From Nanobdellati archaeon (GTDB lineage: Archaea > EX4484-52 > GLR71), in NCBI GenBank assembly GCA_019429005.1, contig JAHYJR010000006.1:1-56302 (forward strand): 56,302 nucleotides of DNA, given 5' to 3'. This document shows, piece after piece, positions 27,400 through 35,337 of this stretch (within the stretch, counting starts at the first letter, position 1; each line of letters starts with the position of its first letter). The notes beneath the pieces are model-generated. The model was not told where the DNA came from, ran no database searches, and saw only the letters and a list, made by a program, of their open reading frames with translations. The position numbers were made by a program, and so were the translations under genes.

Positions 27400-28169
27400 T
27401 TGAGACAAATAAAAATTATATAAGGCAGAATATTGCTATAAAACGTCTTGATGGTAGGACATATAAAGATTTTAGAAAGCTTAGTGTTGAGACTAATTTG
27501 ATTGAAAAAGCTGAAGGTTCTGCTCTTGTTACACTTGGTGAAACTAAAGTACTTGTTGGTGTAAAGATGGATTTAGGTACACCATTTCCAGATTCTGGAG
27601 ATGTTGGAATTCTTATGACAAATGCTGAACGATCACCTATTGCAAGTCCTGAATTTGAAAGTGGTCCCCCAAATGATGATACTATTGAGCTTGCACGTGT
27701 TGTAGATAGAGGTATTCGTGAGTCTGGATGTATTGATTTTCATAAACTTTGCATAAAAGAAGGTGAAAAAGTATGGATGGTCTTTGTTGATATCTCTATA
27801 TTAAATAATGATGGTAATTTATTTGATGCTGCAGCAGCTGGTGCTATTTCAGCTTTACTTACTGCAAAAATACCAAAATTAAATGATAATGGTACTGTAA
27901 ATAGGAGTGAATATGATGGTGCTTTAGTCGTAACTGATTTACCTATCATGGTTACAACTGCATTAATAAATGGTGTCATGGTTGTTGATCCTACAGCAGA
28001 TGAAGAAGAAGTTATTGAAGGACGGGTTCATGTAACTTCAATTGAAGCTGGTATTTGTGCTATGCAAAAATCAGGGTCATGCGAGTTTACTGAAGAACAG
28101 ATAATGACTGCAATAGATAATTCTATTGCAATGGGTAAAGAATTAAGGAAACAATTAAAAAAGAAATAA
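27396..28169 (+). CDS. rrp42: Exosome RNase PH subunit Rrp42 (non-catalytic)
   Basis: A 257-residue RNase PH fold protein with KRLDGRTYKDFRKLSVE, ALVTLGETKVLVGVK, DRGIRESGCIDFHKL and the Rrp42 stretch VMVVDPTADEEEVIEGRVHV. Rrp42 lacks catalytic residues but completes the active site with Rrp41 in the ring. Length and position are typical. The start overlaps the rrp41 stop (ATGA). Confidence 0.97.
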   Translation: MIETNKNYIRQNIAIKRLDGRTYKDFRKLSVETNLIEKAEGSALVTLGETKVLVGVKMDLGTPFPDSGDVGILMTNAERSPIASPEFESGPPNDDTIELARVVDRGIRESGCIDFHKLCIKEGEKVWMVFVDISILNNDGNLFDAAAAGAISALLTAKIPKLNDNGTVNRSEYDGALVVTDLPIMVTTALINGVMVVDPTADEEEVIEGRVHVTSIEAGICAMQKSGSCEFTEEQIMTAIDNSIAMGKELRKQLKKK

Positions 28170-28183
28170 TTGTTAACATAGAG

Positions 28184-28251
28184 CCTAGTGGAAATGCTTA
28201 TAAAGCTTTAGTTGTAAAGGGTATATTAATTCTTTATAAGTTTTCATTAGG
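28184..28251 (+). other. Structured element between rrp42 and rpl37ae
   Basis: CCTAGTGGAAA (28184-28194) pairs along its whole length with TTTTCATTAGG (28241-28251), counting two G-U pairs; after a two-base bulge, CTTATAAAG (28197-28205) pairs perfectly with CTTTATAAG (28232-28240). Inside, CTTTA-GTTG-TAAAG (28206-28219) forms a further hairpin. This is a 20-base-pair helix with a nested hairpin in a short intergenic region, so it is probably functional RNA: a leader controlling L37Ae/RpoP, a processing site in the superoperon transcript, or a small RNA. It also covers possible TATA-like sequence (CTTATAAA). Confidence 0.55.
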
Positions 28252-28282
28252 AATTTTATATTTTATTTAAAGGTTGATAAAC

Positions 28283-28552
28283 ATGTCAGGTACCAAGAAA
28301 GTGGGTAGTGCTGGTAGATTCGGAAGCCGTTACGGTAGGAAGATACGTGTACTAGTAAATAATATTGAAAATAAATCAAGAGGTATATACGAATGTCCTC
28401 ATTGTCTTAAAAAATCTCTATCAAGAGAAAATGCAGGTATTTGGGTCTGTAAGTCTTGTAAGGTTAAATTTACAGGTGGTGCATATAGTCCAGTGACTTC
28501 TGCATCTAAAGTGATTTCACAAGCTCTTGCAAAACTTAAATCTAGTATTTAA
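28283..28552 (+). CDS. rpl37ae: 50S ribosomal protein L37Ae (eL43)
   Basis: An 89-residue zinc-ribbon ribosomal protein. GRFGSRYGRKIRVLVNNIE is the conserved N-terminal helix; CPHC and CKSC (ECPHCLKKSL, WVCKSCKVKFTGGAYSP) bind zinc. Start ATG 28283 is chosen because GGTTG lies upstream; TTG 28274 is in frame. It is followed 13 bases later by rpoP. Confidence 0.96.
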   Translation: MSGTKKVGSAGRFGSRYGRKIRVLVNNIENKSRGIYECPHCLKKSLSRENAGIWVCKSCKVKFTGGAYSPVTSASKVISQALAKLKSSI

Positions 28553-28565
28553 AGTTGTGATAATT

Positions 28566-28700
28566 ATGTATATATGTTTTAAATGTCGTACTGAAGTACC
28601 AATTGAGAATCCTAATGTGATTCTCAGCTGTCCTAAATGTTCAGGACGTGTATTTTTTAAAAGTAGGCCAAAGGTTGTTATAACACATAAAGCTCGTTAA
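28566..28700 (+). CDS. rpoP: DNA-directed RNA polymerase subunit P (Rpb12)
   Basis: A 44-residue zinc-binding protein: YICFKCRTEVPI, SCPKCSGRVFFKSRP and a basic C-terminal end VITHKAR. CxxC pairs and the tiny size are exactly those of archaeal RpoP. It is an integral subunit of RNA polymerase. It lies between rpl37ae and the Pcc1 gene, the usual archaeal order. Confidence 0.95.
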   Translation: MYICFKCRTEVPIENPNVILSCPKCSGRVFFKSRPKVVITHKAR

Positions 28701-28722
28701 TATTTGATTTGGTGTGGTTTGG

Positions 28723-28959
28723 ATGCATCTTAATGCAAAAATATCTATTGATACACCTTTTAATGATATAATCTATAGGTCTTTAATTCCTGATATGGTA
28801 AGCACAAGTAAAGTTCAACTTAGTGCTTCTAATAAGGATGTTTTAGAATTTTCATTTTCTGCAAAAGATATTAGTTCAATGAGAGCTAGTTTTAACACGT
28901 TATTTCAATTATTAAAGCTTTCTACAGAAATATTAGAGTATAAAGATTATGATAAATAA
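28723..28959 (+). CDS. KEOPS complex subunit Pcc1
   Basis: A 78-residue protein with the Pcc1/CTAG layout: an opening strand (NAKISIDTPF), a helix with IYRSLIPDM, a strand LEFSFSAKD, and the closing helix SMRASFNTLFQLLKLSTEIL, which contains the family's LRAxLNs-type signature. Pcc1 dimerises the KEOPS complex that makes t6A37 in tRNA together with Kae1, Bud32 and Cgi121. Start ATG 28723 is preferred. The position between rpoP and prefoldin beta is conserved in archaea. Confidence 0.85.
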   Translation: MHLNAKISIDTPFNDIIYRSLIPDMVSTSKVQLSASNKDVLEFSFSAKDISSMRASFNTLFQLLKLSTEILEYKDYDK

Positions 28960-29014
28960 TATATTAAAAAGAATATATTAATACTAAAAATAGTATATTA
29001 AATTAGTGATATAT

Positions 29015-29356
29015 ATGGATCCTGACACAATGAGAGAAATGACAATGCATTATCAGCAGCTTCAGCAACAGATTGATGCTGTAATGATGCAAAAAGAGAC
29101 TGTTAAGATGCAGATACTTGAAATTGAGAATGCGTTATCTGAACTTAAAGGGTATACTGGTGATGTATATAAGAGTTCAGGTGTTCTTATGTTAAAAACG
29201 ACTCCAGATGGTGCTACTAAAGCACTTGTTGAGAAAAAAGATGTTCTTGATCTGCGTATAAAAACATTGCAAAAGCGTGAATCTTCAGTGCGTGAGGAAT
29301 TGTCTGTGATACAGATACAACTTAATACGCATATGAAAGAGAATGGTTTAATCTGA
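29015..29356 (+). CDS. pfdB: Prefoldin subunit beta
   Basis: A 113-residue coiled-coil protein. Two long helices (MTMHYQQLQQQIDAVMMQKE... and DLRIKTLQKRESSVREELSV) flank a beta-hairpin region with DVYKSSGVLMLKTTPD, the prefoldin beta signature. With two alpha subunits (33433-33867) it forms the hexameric chaperone that holds unfolded proteins for the thermosome. Start ATG 29015 is preferred; the reading frame is open to TTG/ATA upstream. Confidence 0.94.
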   Translation: MDPDTMREMTMHYQQLQQQIDAVMMQKETVKMQILEIENALSELKGYTGDVYKSSGVLMLKTTPDGATKALVEKKDVLDLRIKTLQKRESSVREELSVIQIQLNTHMKENGLI

Positions 29357-29408
29357 TTTTATTTTTTAGTCTGTTATATTTATATGCAAGCTTGCTATTA
29401 ATATTATA

Positions 29409-29774
29409 ATGAACAAAAACGTTTCTTCAAAAAAAGGTAAGATCAAACCTACAGATGTAAAACCTTCAGATGATATTGAGCGTGCAAGTCAATTTATACG
29501 TCAGAAGGCTATATCTAAGCCTAAATCGTTATGGATTATGTATTTAACACTTATGCTTATTATTTTTTTCAGTATGATTATGTTCTTCTTATTTGAATAT
29601 CCATTTAATATTTTTGCTGTTGTGTATCTTGTTCCTATTGCGTCATATGGGATTATGTATATTATGAAACGTGGAAGGGTTGGTAAATATCATATGTTTC
29701 GTAAAGTCACTTTGTCCCTTTTTATATTATATACTTTATTTGTTCCATGGGTTATGATTTATATGCTTGTTTAA
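29409..29774 (+). CDS. Hypothetical three-helix membrane protein
   Basis: A 121-residue protein. A basic and polar N terminus (about 1-40) is followed by three membrane helices (LWIMYLTLMLIIFFSMIMFF, IFAVVYLVPIASYGIMYIM, VTLSLFILYTLFVPWVMIY). No family is recognised. It follows pfdB by about 50 bases and is followed by a promoter, so it is probably the last gene of the superoperon. Many archaea have an unassigned membrane protein at this position. Confidence 0.65.
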   Translation: MNKNVSSKKGKIKPTDVKPSDDIERASQFIRQKAISKPKSLWIMYLTLMLIIFFSMIMFFLFEYPFNIFAVVYLVPIASYGIMYIMKRGRVGKYHMFRKVTLSLFILYTLFVPWVMIYMLV

Positions 29775-29833
29775 TAGTGTTTAGGGGCTGTTTATTGAGA
29801 TTAATATTCTTTAAATTTATTATAAAACCGAAA

Positions 29834-29847
29834 AGTATATATATACT
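29834..29847. promoter_or_regulatory. Palindromic TATA/operator region
   Basis: A perfect 14-base palindrome, AGTATATATATACT, with a BRE-like CCGAAA directly upstream. It is placed to be the promoter of the small winged-helix gene at 29934, and the palindrome could bind that protein as an autoregulatory dimer; the latter is inference. Confidence 0.5.
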
Positions 29848-29933
29848 CTTATACCTTATATTTCTATGCTGATATCTCACTATAATCTTGTATCTATTAT
29901 GGTTTGATAAAAAATGTAATGGTTTTGATATTT

Positions 29934-30161
29934 ATGGAAGATAATATGGTTCTTGATGATGTAGATAATTTAGTTGTTAAAATTATTAAAAAAGAAGGTA
30001 AACCTTTGTCTACTTATCTTATTGCAAAACTTTGTGATATATCTTGGGCAACTGCAAATAGCCATTGTTATAAACTCAAATCAATGAGTGTTTTAGATGG
30101 TAAGCTTGAATCTGGAAAGATTGGTGCAAGAAAGAAAGTTATCTGGTGGATGAAAGAGTAA
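29934..30161 (+). CDS. Small winged-helix DNA-binding protein
   Basis: A 75-residue single winged-helix domain. DNLVVKIIKKEGKPLSTYLIAK is the first part, CDISWATANSHCYKLKSMSVL is a helix-turn-helix recognition region, and GARKKVIWWMKE forms the wing and final strand. No effector domain. Start ATG 29934 is chosen; ATG/TTG codons at 29904-29919 are in frame upstream. It may act as a local or global transcription regulator. Confidence 0.72.
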   Translation: MEDNMVLDDVDNLVVKIIKKEGKPLSTYLIAKLCDISWATANSHCYKLKSMSVLDGKLESGKIGARKKVIWWMKE

Positions 30162-30270
30162 TTATTATTATTTTTTGTTTTATTGCTTGTTATAGTATCG
30201 TTTTTTAATAGGTTTTATCTATTTTTAGATAGGTTTATAATGTTTATTCAAAATAATTTCTATTGGTATT

Positions 30271-31491
30271 ATGTCATTTGAAAACATTATTGGTTCGAAG
30301 AGTAAGATTTCAATTTTAACTCTGTTATTTTCAGATATCGCTGTAGGCTATACTTTTCTGAAACTGTCTAAAGTGTCTGGTGTGCCTTATTCTGTTGTGC
30401 ATCGTGATATGAAACTTTTAAAAGCTGAAAATTTTGTTATCTTGAAAAGAGTGGGTAATAAATGTATTGTTACGTTGAATAATGACCATATTGATTTTGA
30501 GAAGATTAAATATCTTTTTGAAAAAAAGGTCTCTGTTCTAAAAAAATTATTTAAATCAGAAAAAGGACTTATATTTGTTCATCATAATGCAGATCCTGAT
30601 GCTGTGGGAAGTGCAATTGCCCTCGCTCGTGGACTTGCTCAAGGTGGTTTAAAGTGTGATATAGTTGCATTAGATGGTTTAAGCAAGCAATCTAAAGCGG
30701 TCTTGACTAAATATCCATATCCAATACTTGAAACGGTTGAATCATTTCCTGATTTAGTATTTATTTTAGATACATCATCTTATGAGCAGATAAATAATAT
30801 TGAAATACCTGAAACGTCAAAGGTTGTTGTGATTGATCATCATACTCGTGGTACAATTGCTAAACGTGCAGACCTTAAACTTATTGATACCGAAGCGCAT
30901 GCTACGGGTATTCTTGTGTATGATCTTCTTAAGAGCTCAGGTGTAAAAATCACAGCTGAAATAGCTTTTTTCTTGCTTGTTGCAATTGTTGCAGATACGT
31001 CGTTCCTCAGGCTTGTAAATAGCAAAGATCTTAAGATTGTATCACATCTTATGGAATACACTAGTTTGGATGATGTCATATCAATACTTTCTGTAAAAGT
31101 TGATCTTTCTCAAAGGATTGCAATATCAAAAGCGGTTGCACGCTCAAAAGTATATCGTTTTGATCGTCTTATTGTTGTGCTTTCGAAAGTTGGTTCTTTT
31201 GAATCTGCTGTTGCAAGAACGTTTGTAAATTCTTTTGCAGATATAGCTATAGTTGAGAATGTGCATTCTGGTAGTGTTAGAATTAGTGGACGAGCAAGAA
31301 CACATTTAGCTGATAAAATTAATCTTGCAACTATATTTAAGTCTATAGGACCTTTGATAAAAGGTAATGCTGGGGGTCATGTGACTGCTGCATCTGCTAA
31401 TGGAACTGATGATTCCAAGATGTATGAAGTACGGGCACAGTTGTTTGATAAAATTTCAAAAATATTTAAGGTTGCTCCTAAACAAATTTAA
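30271..31491 (+). CDS. DHH-DHHA1 phosphoesterase with N-terminal winged helix
   Basis: A 406-residue protein. Residues about 1-85 form a winged-helix-like domain (ISILTLLFSDIAVG... VVHRDMKLLKAENFVILKR). The DHH phosphoesterase domain has VHHNADPDAVGSAIALARGL (about 102), VFILDTSSYEQ (about 165) and VIDHHTRG (about 187). The DHHA1 end has GNAGGHVTAAS (about 366), the GGH motif. Family members are RecJ-like or NrnA-like nucleases, or cyclic-dinucleotide/pAp phosphodiesterases. The fused DNA-binding domain suggests action on nucleic acid, or ligand-linked regulation. Confidence 0.88.
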   Translation: MSFENIIGSKSKISILTLLFSDIAVGYTFLKLSKVSGVPYSVVHRDMKLLKAENFVILKRVGNKCIVTLNNDHIDFEKIKYLFEKKVSVLKKLFKSEKGLIFVHHNADPDAVGSAIALARGLAQGGLKCDIVALDGLSKQSKAVLTKYPYPILETVESFPDLVFILDTSSYEQINNIEIPETSKVVVIDHHTRGTIAKRADLKLIDTEAHATGILVYDLLKSSGVKITAEIAFFLLVAIVADTSFLRLVNSKDLKIVSHLMEYTSLDDVISILSVKVDLSQRIAISKAVARSKVYRFDRLIVVLSKVGSFESAVARTFVNSFADIAIVENVHSGSVRISGRARTHLADKINLATIFKSIGPLIKGNAGGHVTAASANGTDDSKMYEVRAQLFDKISKIFKVAPKQI

Positions 31492-31546
31492 AGCTATTTA
31501 TTCTTATATAGGATAGTCGTTTTTATATGACCTATAGGTGTTTATT

Positions 31547-31804
31547 ATGGATGGGCTTGATGAAATATTATTCCAGATTACAGAGCTTAGTGAAGATCGA
31601 CGTGTTCCACGAAATGTGAGAGTATCTGTTGAACGTGTGTTAGGGGATCTTCAAAATCCAGAAACATCAATTACTGTCAAATTAAATGGAGCTATATCTG
31701 TTCTTGATGAAGTTTGCAATGATACAAATATCAAGCCATTTACAAGGACACAAATTTGGAATTTAGTTACAATACTTGAGGAATTTCAATCAGAATTAGA
31801 TTAA
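31547..31804 (+). CDS. UPF0147 family protein
   Basis: An 85-residue helical protein matching archaeal UPF0147: LSEDRRVPRNVRVSVERVL near the N terminus and SVLDEVCNDTNIKPFTRTQIWNL later. Its function is unknown. GGTG lies six bases before ATG 31547. It is followed 55 bases later by sepF. Confidence 0.88.
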   Translation: MDGLDEILFQITELSEDRRVPRNVRVSVERVLGDLQNPETSITVKLNGAISVLDEVCNDTNIKPFTRTQIWNLVTILEEFQSELD

Positions 31805-31859
31805 TTTTATTAATGTTTATATATAATATATAATTAGTATATTTAGAGGCGATATCATA

Positions 31860-32198
31860 ATGGGTTTATTTAGTAAAAATACAGTAGATTCTGTTTCAAC
31901 TGATGCAGACTATATCGAAGTAGATGAACAGGGCAATAATTCAAAAGGCCATTTTCTTATAAGAATTGAAAATCTGTCTGATTTTAATGATACGACTGTT
32001 ATTCAGCAATACATCCGTAATGGTGATATTATATGGGTCAAGATAAAATCATTGAGAGAAAAAGATATGAGTGAACTTAAAAGAGCAATTGATCGTTTAA
32101 GGAAGACTTGTGTTGCAATAAATGGTGATATTGCAGGCGTTGATGAAGATTTTATTGTTCTGACACCACCTGGTGTTAAATTACATAGAATGGAATAA
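31860..32198 (+). CDS. sepF: SepF-like cell division protein
   Basis: A 112-residue SepF/DUF552 protein. The N-terminal MGLFSK helix is a likely membrane-targeting amphipathic segment; the core has YIRNGDIIWVKIKSL, LKRAIDRLRKTC and VAINGDIAGVDEDFIVLTP, the archaeal SepF signature. Archaeal SepF anchors FtsZ to the membrane at division. No ftsZ is in the window. Confidence 0.93.
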   Translation: MGLFSKNTVDSVSTDADYIEVDEQGNNSKGHFLIRIENLSDFNDTTVIQQYIRNGDIIWVKIKSLREKDMSELKRAIDRLRKTCVAINGDIAGVDEDFIVLTPPGVKLHRME

Positions 32199-32288
32199 TT
32201 TTCCATTTTTTTTGGTTAAGGCATATTTTTATGTCTTGTTACCGTTTTTTTTAATTTTATAGTATTTTTAATCTTGTTTAACTAGATT

Positions 32289-32481
32289 ATTCAAGATTTT
32301 GCTTAAGTTAAAGTATTCAAGATTTTGCTTAGGTTAAAGTATTCACGATTTTGCTTAGGTTAAAGTATTCAAGATTTTGCTTAAGTTAAAGTATTCAAGA
32401 TTTTGCTTAAGTTAAATTATTCAAGATTTTGTTTAGGTTAAAGTATTCAAGATTTTGCTTAAGTTAAAGTATTCAAGATTT
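32289..32481. repeat. 26-bp tandem repeat, 7.4 copies
   Basis: Seven full copies of a 26-bp unit (built on ATTCAAGATTTTGCTTAAG plus seven bases) start every 26 bases from 32289 to 32445, with a partial eighth at 32471 that ends exactly where the ftsY stop codon begins on the minus strand. A few A/G and C/T changes distinguish the copies. It lies between the convergent sepF and ftsY genes and contains no spacers. Its T-rich units may serve as transcription terminator for either gene. Confidence 0.95.
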
Positions 32482-33420
32482 TTATATTATATTATCTATA
32501 ATCTTGTCTAAGTCAAATTCTTCAAGATCTTCGTATTCTTGTCCTGTTCCAAGGAATGTTATTGGTTTTTTAATTGTGTGTGTTATAGAAAGTGCAGCTC
32601 CGCCTTTTTGATCAATATCCCATTTTGAGAGTATTACGCCATCTATGCCGACTTTATTGAATATTTCAGCTTGTCTTATTACATCATTACCGGCTAGGGC
32701 TTCTGTTACGAGAAATTTTATATCTGGATTATTGACTCTAGTTATTTTTTCAAGTTCTTTAAGGAGATTTATGTCTTGATGTGTTCGTCCTGCTGTATCT
32801 GCAAGGACAACATCAATATTTTTTGATTTAGCATATTTTACTGCATCAAATATTATCGCTGCTGCATCTGCACCATAGTCCTGTTTGATTATCTTTATAT
32901 TCAATGTGTTGGCATGGTATTCAAGCTGCTGTATTGCTGCTGCACGGAACGTGTCACCTGCTGCAAACACACAAGAATATCCCTGGTTGAGTAGTTTGTG
33001 TGCTAATTTTGCTAAATTAGTTGTTTTTCCAGCACCATTAAAACCTAAAACCATTATCAATGTTGGTTTTTTCTCTATTTTGTTCTTATCTATGATTGAG
33101 TATATATCTAATTTTTCTTGATTAAGTATTTCTCTTACAGAATCTTTGAATGTTGTTTCAATTATATCTTTAATTTTTGTACGTTTTACAGATTGACCCT
33201 TTAAATTATCTTTTATGTTAGAACAGATCTTTTCTGAGACTTCTATTGCAACATTATTTTCAAGAAGTATCATTTCTAGGTTAAAAAGAATGTCGTCAAG
33301 CGCGTCTTCAGTTATCTCTTTTTCGCTTACGGTTTTTGTTATTGTTTCTTTTGTATCATCAATCTTTTTTGTTATATCCTCTATTACTGATGAGAGCTTT
33401 TTTTTGAGAAATCCAAACAT
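32482..33420 (-). CDS. ftsY: Signal recognition particle receptor FtsY
   Basis: About 312 residues, SRP-type GTPase. A charged N-terminal helical region (about 1-100) is followed by the G domain with VLGFNGAGKTTNLAKLAHK (about 122), AGDTFRAAAIQQLEYH, ADTAGRTHQDINLL, LAGNDVIRQAEIF, DGVILSKWDIDQKGG and FLGTGQEYEDLEEFD. The usual TKxD of G4 reads SKWD. Start ATG 33420 is preferred over TTG 33426. It is the first of a minus-strand ribosome/translation cluster when read from pfdA, 12 bases away. Confidence 0.96.
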   Translation of the reverse strand: MFGFLKKKLSSVIEDITKKIDDTKETITKTVSEKEITEDALDDILFNLEMILLENNVAIEVSEKICSNIKDNLKGQSVKRTKIKDIIETTFKDSVREILNQEKLDIYSIIDKNKIEKKPTLIMVLGFNGAGKTTNLAKLAHKLLNQGYSCVFAAGDTFRAAAIQQLEYHANTLNIKIIKQDYGADAAAIIFDAVKYAKSKNIDVVLADTAGRTHQDINLLKELEKITRVNNPDIKFLVTEALAGNDVIRQAEIFNKVGIDGVILSKWDIDQKGGAALSITHTIKKPITFLGTGQEYEDLEEFDLDKIIDNII

Positions 33421-33432
33421 AGGCAAATACCT

Positions 33433-33867
33433 TTAGTTATTTTTCTTTAGGTCTTTGTTCATATTTTTGTTTTGTAATTGTTCAAATTCTGAAATTATTG
33501 ATATACTTTCTTGTTCAATTATAGCTATATTATTATCGATATCTTTAAGCTGTTTATTTAGATTTAATTCTAATTGTTCTGTTGTTTTTATTGCGTCTTT
33601 TAGATCTTTTTTAATTAGTATGCCAGCTCCTATGCTTGTTATGACTTGTTTTGTCTCTGGTATTGTTGCATCTACAGAAATTCCTGCACCTATTGGTACA
33701 ATAGTTTTTGTATTTTCTTTTGTGTCTTTTAATCCTTCAAGACACTGTTTTGCTGTTGCGACTTCCATTATTCTAGAATTAATTTCCATTTTATATTGAT
33801 TTAATTGCATGACTTGTTGTTTTAGTGTCTCAAGTTCCATATATTTTTGTTCTATTTCGTTATTCAT
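33433..33867 (-). CDS. pfdA: Prefoldin subunit alpha
   Basis: A 144-residue coiled-coil protein. N-terminal helix MELETLKQQVMQLNQYK, central VPIGAGISVDATIPE and TSIGAGILIKKDLKDA (the double beta-hairpin signature of the alpha subunit), and a C-terminal helix rich in Gln/Asp/Lys. It partners PfdB. AGGTT precedes the ATG. Its position next to ftsY and aif6 is conserved in archaea. Confidence 0.94.
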   Translation of the reverse strand: MNNEIEQKYMELETLKQQVMQLNQYKMEINSRIMEVATAKQCLEGLKDTKENTKTIVPIGAGISVDATIPETKQVITSIGAGILIKKDLKDAIKTTEQLELNLNKQLKDIDNNIAIIEQESISIISEFEQLQNKNMNKDLKKNN

Positions 33868-33894
33868 TAAAAAAACCTGTATTATTATTTTATC

Positions 33895-34563
33895 TTAAGC
33901 GTTTATAAAACCAAGTGCTTCATCTATTCTTGAGATTTCAGGTCCTGTTGTTAATTCGCCTATAAGGAGACCATTTGAATTTGCTATAATACCACTTTTT
34001 ATAAATGAACCTCCAAAATTGACTGAACCTATATCACCTTCAACTTTTAGACAGTCTTTTACAAATTCAAAATCTTCTTTTTCTACATCCATGTTTAGAA
34101 GAAATCCTTTATTTGTTGTAATTGCTAATGCTCCTACTATGTCATTATTTAGAATTGTTCCAACTGTGACTGGTACCTTTAAAGTATCTTCAATTTCTTT
34201 CTTATTTTTTTCTAGTTTTTCAGATATAATGCAACCTTTGTCGTTTGTAAGTATTAGATTTCCTAATGCTGTATATTTTGTCTCTAGTTTTGTTAGTGTT
34301 ATATTTTTGTCTATTTTAGCTAAATTATTTTTGAGTTTTTCAAATTCATGGTTTTCTATTGTATTTGGAACTAATAGACCATTTGAGTTACCTGCTAAAA
34401 AGATTCCGACATATTTTGTACTTGCAATTGTTGTTTCTATCACATCTGTTTTAAATACTTCGGAGTCTTTAGTTTTTTTAGAAATTATCATATATTTGTC
34501 AGTTGCAATACCGTAAAGTCCAACATTTGGGTTGCTATCAATTTTTATTTTTGCGATATGCAT
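33895..34563 (-). CDS. aif6: Translation initiation factor aIF6
   Basis: A 222-residue protein with five repeated alpha/beta blades, as in aIF6/eIF6: NPNVGLYGIATDKYMI, GNSNGLLVPNTIENHE, VGTILNNDIVGALAITTNKG, GGSFIKSGIIANSNGLL, TTGPEISRIDEALGF. It binds the 50S subunit and prevents premature joining; SBDS (24941-25678) takes part in its release. GGTTATTAAT precedes the ATG. Confidence 0.97.
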   Translation of the reverse strand: MHIAKIKIDSNPNVGLYGIATDKYMIISKKTKDSEVFKTDVIETTIASTKYVGIFLAGNSNGLLVPNTIENHEFEKLKNNLAKIDKNITLTKLETKYTALGNLILTNDKGCIISEKLEKNKKEIEDTLKVPVTVGTILNNDIVGALAITTNKGFLLNMDVEKEDFEFVKDCLKVEGDIGSVNFGGSFIKSGIIANSNGLLIGELTTGPEISRIDEALGFINA

Positions 34564-34604
34564 ATTAATAACCTTTTTTAAAAAAATAAGTAGGTGTTAA
34601 GGCA

Positions 34605-35138
34605 TTATTTTTTTGCCTTAACATTTGTTTTTGTATCTTCAGATTCTGCTTTTTTAGGTTTTGCTTCGTTTATTTTAGGTTTATCTTCAGATACTGTTTT
34701 TGTTTTATCATCTTTTTTTGGTTTAGATTCTTTTTTGTCTGTTGTTTTTGGAGTTTTATCTGATTTTTTAGGAGTTGCTTTTTCGTCTGTCTTTTTAGGT
34801 TTTTCAGTTGCTTTTACATCTTCAGTCTTTTTAGAATCTGCTTTTTCATCAGTTTTATCTATTTTTTTAGGTATTTCGAATTTTACATTTTCAAGTTCTA
34901 CCCAAGCAATTTTTTTGTCTTCGACTTCTTCTGTTAACACCTGTACCTTGACTTTTCTTGGAGGGTTTTGTTTTCCATTTACCCATATGTGTTTGTTAAG
35001 TTCAGGTCCTACTTTAACATTGTCTGCTTTCATATGTTTTAATGTGAATGCTTTGAGGACTGTTATAGCTTTCTTACTTCTTCTTTTTATTGATGTTTTC
35101 CATGCATCTCTTAGTGGGATTGTGTATAATCGTTCCAT
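34605..35138 (-). CDS. rpl31e: 50S ribosomal protein L31e with long Lys-rich tail
   Basis: Residues about 1-90 are ribosomal protein L31e (eL31): YTIPLRDAWKTSIKRRSKKA, FTLKHMKADNVKVGPELNKHIW and KVKVQVLTEEVED. Typical archaeal L31e ends there. This one goes on for about 85 more residues composed almost only of Lys, Asp, Glu, Thr, Pro and Ala with repeated KKTDEK/KPKK patterns, which would be disordered. GGAGCTGAT precedes the start. It lies between aif6 and rpl39e. Confidence 0.93.
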   Translation of the reverse strand: MERLYTIPLRDAWKTSIKRRSKKAITVLKAFTLKHMKADNVKVGPELNKHIWVNGKQNPPRKVKVQVLTEEVEDKKIAWVELENVKFEIPKKIDKTDEKADSKKTEDVKATEKPKKTDEKATPKKSDKTPKTTDKKESKPKKDDKTKTVSEDKPKINEAKPKKAESEDTKTNVKAKK

Positions 35139-35155
35139 AGATAATCAGCTCCAAA

Positions 35156-35332
35156 TTAGTAATCGATTGTTTGGCTTCTTCTCCATTGCCTACTTTTGAA
35201 TCTTTTGATACTTTTAAATCGTGCTCTAAGGAGTCCAAACAATTTTAAATCTGCCCATCTTGGTGCAGGTTTAGCTTCTTTTCTTACTGCTATTAATCTG
35301 ATTTTTTTTGAATATTTTTTTATGCTTGACAT
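35156..35332 (-). CDS. rpl39e: 50S ribosomal protein L39e
   Basis: A 58-residue, highly basic protein with the L39e C-terminal signature RFKSRQWRRSQTIDY and an N-terminal KKIRLIAVRKEAKPAPRW; slightly longer than the usual 51 residues. L39e lines the ribosomal exit tunnel. ATG 35332 is chosen; GTG 35341 is in frame but overlaps the PDCD5 stop. Confidence 0.9.
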   Translation of the reverse strand: MSSIKKYSKKIRLIAVRKEAKPAPRWADLKLFGLLRARFKSIKRFKSRQWRRSQTIDY

Positions 35333-35337
35333 ATTTA

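Noticed and set aside
33455-34516. Plus-strand frames of 114 and 165 codons opposite pfdA and aif6
   Set aside because: Antisense shadows of certain genes; Ser/Phe/Val-rich composition typical of such shadows in this AT-rich sequence.
34594-35199. 201-codon plus-strand open frame
   Set aside because: It is the antisense of the low-complexity L31e tail; the Phe/Leu/Ser-rich product has no support and L31e is certain.
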